NCBI GenBank assembly: GCA_934133115.1
Contig: CAKPAV010000057.1
Coordinates: 1 to 8,681, forward strand
Reading direction: 5' to 3'
DNA: 8,681 nucleotides
From: an uncultured Bacilli bacterium
Lineage (GTDB): Bacteria; Bacillota_I; Bacilli_A; RFN20; CAG-826
Made by a program: the position numbers and the translations under genes. Positions 6,388 through 8,681 of this stretch are shown here, one piece after another; within the stretch, counting starts at the first letter, position 1; each line of letters begins with the position of its first letter. The notes beneath the pieces are model-generated. The model ran no database searches. It saw only the letters and a list, made by a program, of their open reading frames with translations, and was not told where the DNA came from.

Positions 6388-7459
6388 ACATCAATTACAA
6401 TTATTTGAAGACTTAACACAACTTAATGGTGTTGCAGGTCAAGAAAATGAAGTTGCTAAATATTTGAAAAAAGCATATCTTAGTTTAGGATGCGAAATAT
6501 TAACTGATAATCTTGGCTCCATTATTGCTTTAAAAAAATCTAAAAATCCTAATGCAAAGCGTGTATTTGTTGTTGGACATATGGATGAAGTAGGATTTAT
6601 GGTTTTACAAGTGTTAAGTAATGGTTTAATTAAAGCTAATCCAATTGGCGGACATAATTCTGAAACTTTACTTTCTTCTCGTGTCTTATTAAAAACTAAA
6701 AAAGGCGACTATTTAAAAGGCGCAATAGTTGCTTTACCACCACACTTAATGAAAAATGCTGGTAATGAAAAGACTAAGATTGCGGATATGCTATTTGATT
6801 TTGGTTTTACTAGCAAAGAAGAAGCATTTGCGGCAGGTGTTTATATTGGCGCAATGATGGTTGTGGAAGGCAAAATGGAAGTCTTGCATAACGAAGAAAG
6901 AATTTTAACTAAAGCAGTTGATGACCGTTATGGATTAGTAATTGGTTTAGAAATGCTTGAAGCACTTAAAGATGTTGAGTTAGATTATGACTTATATGTT
7001 GGTGGCTCAGTACAAGAAGAAGTTGGATGCCGCGGAGGACAAACTTCAGCATATTTAGTTAATCCGGATTTAGCAATCGTTGTTGATTGCTCACCAGCAA
7101 GAGATACAAGCGGTGATACATCTGCACTTGGACAATTAGGCGAAGGTGTCTTAATTCGCTTTATGGATGGAAATATGATTGCTTTCCCAGAATTACTTGA
7201 TTTCCAAGTAGAATGTGCTAAAGAAGCCAATGTCAAATATCAATATTTCGATTCTCCAGGTGGCACAGATGCCGGAAATATTCATAAATTGCGTGATGGT
7301 GTATTAACTTTAACACATTGTATATGTGCGAGAAGTATTCATACAAATTCTACGATTTTTGACGCAAATGACTATTTATCTGCTCGTGATTCATTACTTG
7401 TGATATTAAAGAAATTAAATACAAAAGTAATTGATGATTTAAAAGGAGTACGTAAATAA
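6374..7459 (+). CDS. M42 family metallo-aminopeptidase (glutamyl aminopeptidase/YtoP type)
   Basis: M42 enzymes are cytosolic, usually dodecameric, two-metal aminopeptidases (PepA, YsdC, YtoP, FrvX, TET) that shorten small peptides. The 361 residues carry all metal ligands: H69 and D71 in GHMDEVGF, D183 in KAVDDRYG (bridging), E215/E216 in VQEEVGCRGG, D238 in VVDCSPA and H323 in RSIHTNS. The segment between about residues 75 and 170 fits the beta-barrel insert that controls oligomerisation. SPGGTDAGNIH near residue 295 is also a family hallmark. The ATG lies within the end of trmB, with a modest ribosome binding site (AAAGGTAGG, 6357-6365) 8 bases upstream. The last base of its TAA is the first base of the next ATG. 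Bacillus subtilis has a comparable ytoP gene near trmB and ytpR. Which N-terminal residues it prefers cannot be told. Confidence 0.93.
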   Translation: MKLNKHQLQLFEDLTQLNGVAGQENEVAKYLKKAYLSLGCEILTDNLGSIIALKKSKNPNAKRVFVVGHMDEVGFMVLQVLSNGLIKANPIGGHNSETLLSSRVLLKTKKGDYLKGAIVALPPHLMKNAGNEKTKIADMLFDFGFTSKEEAFAAGVYIGAMMVVEGKMEVLHNEERILTKAVDDRYGLVIGLEMLEALKDVELDYDLYVGGSVQEEVGCRGGQTSAYLVNPDLAIVVDCSPARDTSGDTSALGQLGEGVLIRFMDGNMIAFPELLDFQVECAKEANVKYQYFDSPGGTDAGNIHKLRDGVLTLTHCICARSIHTNSTIFDANDYLSARDSLLVILKKLNTKVIDDLKGVRK

Positions 7460-8070
7460 TGAAGGATTATGCAATATTTTATAACTACCATACCATTGGT
7501 GATGTCTTATTGATAATTAGTGATTTAGAAACTAAACCTAATCGTGTAATTAAAAATGGTGATGTGACTAGTTTATATTTAGATGATAAGTTAATTGGAA
7601 TTAATATATTTAACATTTCTAATGTATTAAAAATTAAAAGCAATGGCTTAATTGTTTTACCTTTAAAAGAAATGATTGATGTCATTAATAATATTTTAAT
7701 TAACGCTAATGTAGAGACTTTAGAATACAAAAAAGAATCAGGATTTAAAGTTGGTAAAGTTTTAACTTGTGAAGAACATCCAGATTCTGACCACATGCAT
7801 GTTTTGACAGTGGATATTGGTAGCGAAGTACTTGATATAGTATGTGGCGCCCCAAACGTTAAAGAAGGTCAAAAAGTAGTCGTAGCAACATTAGGAACTA
7901 CAATGTTTGATGGAAAAAAGATTGTACCTAGTTCATTACGTGGTATCAAATCTAATGGTATGTTATGCTCACCACGTGAACTTCATTTAGAAGGTGCACC
8001 AAATGTTCGCGGCATATTAGTATTAGATGATGACGCTACAATCGGTGAAGATTTTTTTAAAAATAACTAA
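7459..8070 (+). CDS. ytpR: YtpR family tRNA-binding domain protein
   Basis: YtpR proteins are about 200 residues long and joined from two parts. A small N-terminal DUF4479-type domain covers about residues 1-90. A C-terminal EMAP/OB-fold tRNA-binding domain follows, like the B1 part of the phenylalanyl-tRNA synthetase beta chain. Here the OB fold runs from about residue 95 to 198, with FKVGKVLTCEEHPDSDHMHV, IVCGAPNV (127-134) and RGIKSNGMLCSPREL (161-175), all typical. The length is 203. The gene is coupled to the M42 gene by a TAATG junction, with AAAAGGAG (7441-7448) 10 bases upstream. Tight grouping with trmB suggests a tRNA-related role, but the cellular function of the family is not well defined. 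It is the last gene of the operon and is followed by a terminator. Confidence 0.94.
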   Translation: MKDYAIFYNYHTIGDVLLIISDLETKPNRVIKNGDVTSLYLDDKLIGINIFNISNVLKIKSNGLIVLPLKEMIDVINNILINANVETLEYKKESGFKVGKVLTCEEHPDSDHMHVLTVDIGSEVLDIVCGAPNVKEGQKVVVATLGTTMFDGKKIVPSSLRGIKSNGMLCSPRELHLEGAPNVRGILVLDDDATIGEDFFKNN

Positions 8071-8077
8071 TAAAATT

Positions 8078-8127
8078 AAAAAACTAAGAGAAAATTCTTT
8101 GGGATATAATCTCTTAGTTTTTTTGTT
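8078..8127 (+). terminator. Rho-independent terminator of the coaX-ytpR operon
   Basis: AAAAAACTAAGAGA (8078-8091) pairs perfectly with TCTCTTAGTTTTTT (8110-8123) to form a 14-bp stem with an 18-base loop. The T run (8118-8124) overlaps the right arm and is followed by gttt. It lies 7 bases after the ytpR stop. As the arm starts with a run of A, weak action in the other direction is possible. Confidence 0.87.
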
Positions 8128-8142
8128 TACTTTTAGATCATT

Positions 8143-8176
8143 AAAAAAGGCTAAATACTTTAAATATTTAACCTTT
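8143..8176 (-). terminator. Terminator of the minus-strand surface-protein gene
   Basis: Read on the minus strand, AAAGGTTAAATA (8176 to 8165) pairs with TATTTAGCCTTT (8157 to 8146) through one T/G wobble and is followed by a T run (the A6 at 8143-8148). On the plus strand the same site has a C/A mismatch, so the orientation favours the minus strand. It lies just after the stop codon at 8190-8192 and faces the operon terminator. Confidence 0.75.
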
Positions 8177-8189
8177 ATAAAATTAATTA

Positions 8190-8681
8190 TTATTTAGAAC
8201 TTTTTTTCTTCTTTTCAACAATTGCGAAGTAGCCAATTACAGAACTAAATACTAATGCAATTATAATAATTAAAGATTGGGAACTTGTGTTACGTTTTAA
8301 AGTAGTAATTACTGTATTAGCAGCATTTGTGCCAGTTACTTTTTCATTTACCCAATTACGAATACTAGCAATATAAGTAATCGATTCACCAATAGTAACA
8401 CCTTCGATATCTTCTTGAGCATTTACCCAAGTTTTTTCTTCATTTGTTAAATTATTATAGCGATCAAGTAAAGTAGAAAGTTTTCCATTTGCATCATTGA
8501 TGAAAGCACAAATTCCATCTTCTCCACCTTCAGCACGTAATTTGTGCCATTCTTTAACAAATGAACCACCATCATAAATAATAGTGAATATTACCCAGCC
8601 ATGAATAGAATTGTAAGAATCGTTTTCTTCGGTATCATAAACTAATGCATATACACCAGCATCAATAGGGGCTCCTTCTAA
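8190..8681 (-). CDS. C-terminal part of a membrane-anchored surface protein, function unknown
   Basis: The minus strand is open from the right edge to TAA at 8192-8190, giving 163 residues; the N-terminus lies outside the window. The visible part begins with a beta-rich stretch (APIDAGVYALVYD) that looks like the end of a repeat or Ig-like module, although this is only a resemblance. A helical region (about residues 40-112) follows, with EWHKLRAEGG, ICAFINDANGKL, LLDRYNNLTNEEKTWV and ASIRNWVNE. Then come a Thr/Asn-rich linker (about 114-136), one strongly hydrophobic helix (about 137-155, LIIIIALVFSSVIGYFAIV) and the tail EKKKKSSK. This layout places the body outside and the lysine tail inside. 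No LPXTG motif is present, so anchoring would be by the helix itself. I do not recognise a named family. The gene converges on the coaX operon. Confidence 0.8.
   Translation of the reverse strand, partial: LEGAPIDAGVYALVYDTEENDSYNSIHGWVIFTIIYDGGSFVKEWHKLRAEGGEDGICAFINDANGKLSTLLDRYNNLTNEEKTWVNAQEDIEGVTIGESITYIASIRNWVNEKVTGTNAANTVITTLKRNTSSQSLIIIIALVFSSVIGYFAIVEKKKKSSK

Noticed and set aside
6985..7236. Antisense open frame within the M42 peptidase gene (83 codons)
   Set aside because: Covers the metal-ligand region of the real gene; no promoter or ribosome binding site; Ser/Pro-rich shadow composition.
7485..7796. Antisense open frame within ytpR (103 codons)
   Set aside because: The plus-strand frame is a clear YtpR protein. 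The antisense one has no family features and no start signals.
8105..8110. TATAAT in the loop of the operon terminator as a promoter
   Set aside because: No -35 at the correct spacing and no plus-strand gene follows; it is part of the terminator loop.
8143..8176. Plus-strand hairpin as a second terminator or small RNA
   Set aside because: On the plus strand the stem has a C/A mismatch and is not followed by a T run; it fits a minus-strand terminator better.
1..8681. CRISPR array, insertion sequence, prophage, tRNA/rRNA or riboswitch
   Set aside because: No repeated spacers, transposase or integrase sequence, cloverleaf, or long structured leader was seen. The only untranslated stretches are about 80-135 bases and are accounted for by terminators and promoters.

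Overview
This is an AT-rich window with typical low-GC Firmicutes (Bacilli/Tenericutes-like) gene content and signals: AGGAGG-type ribosome binding sites, sigma-A-like promoters, short hairpin terminators, and a trmB/M42 peptidase/ytpR cluster like that of Bacillus relatives. One gene (pepV) ends at TGA and tryptophan is always TGG, so the standard bacterial code applies and a code-4 mycoplasma is unlikely. An uncultured gut or animal-associated Bacilli lineage is a reasonable guess, but the species cannot be told from the sequence.

Layout. (1) 1-1529, +: the C-terminal two thirds of Tex, an S1-domain nucleic-acid-binding protein, cut by the left window edge and closed by a hairpin terminator. 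(2) 1580-2963: a stand-alone gene with its own promoter and terminator, encoding a membrane-anchored serpin (protease inhibitor). This is the most accessory-looking item. (3) 2962-8127: a strong promoter, overlapped by a perfect 19-bp palindrome, followed by six tightly packed or overlapping genes: coaX (type III pantothenate kinase), a panT-like ECF transporter S component, pepV (M20 dipeptidase), trmB (tRNA m7G46 methyltransferase), an M42 aminopeptidase and ytpR (tRNA-binding domain). They end at a 14-bp-stem terminator. (4) 8143-8681, -: a convergent terminator and the C-terminal end of a surface protein with a helical domain, one transmembrane helix and a lysine-rich tail, cut by the right window edge. 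It was read by hand translation of the minus strand.

How the genes fit together: the coaX operon joins pantothenate uptake and phosphorylation (coenzyme A supply) with two cytosolic peptidases that finish peptide breakdown, and with tRNA modification and tRNA binding. It reads as a growth or translation housekeeping operon in a nutrient-scavenging bacterium. The serpin and the minus-strand protein are both predicted to face outwards and probably deal with the environment or a host. No phage, insertion sequence, CRISPR array, tRNA or rRNA was seen. The points most worth a second look are the serpin with its lengthened reactive loop, the promoter palindrome, the unusual active-site neighbourhood of CoaX, and the unrecognised surface protein.
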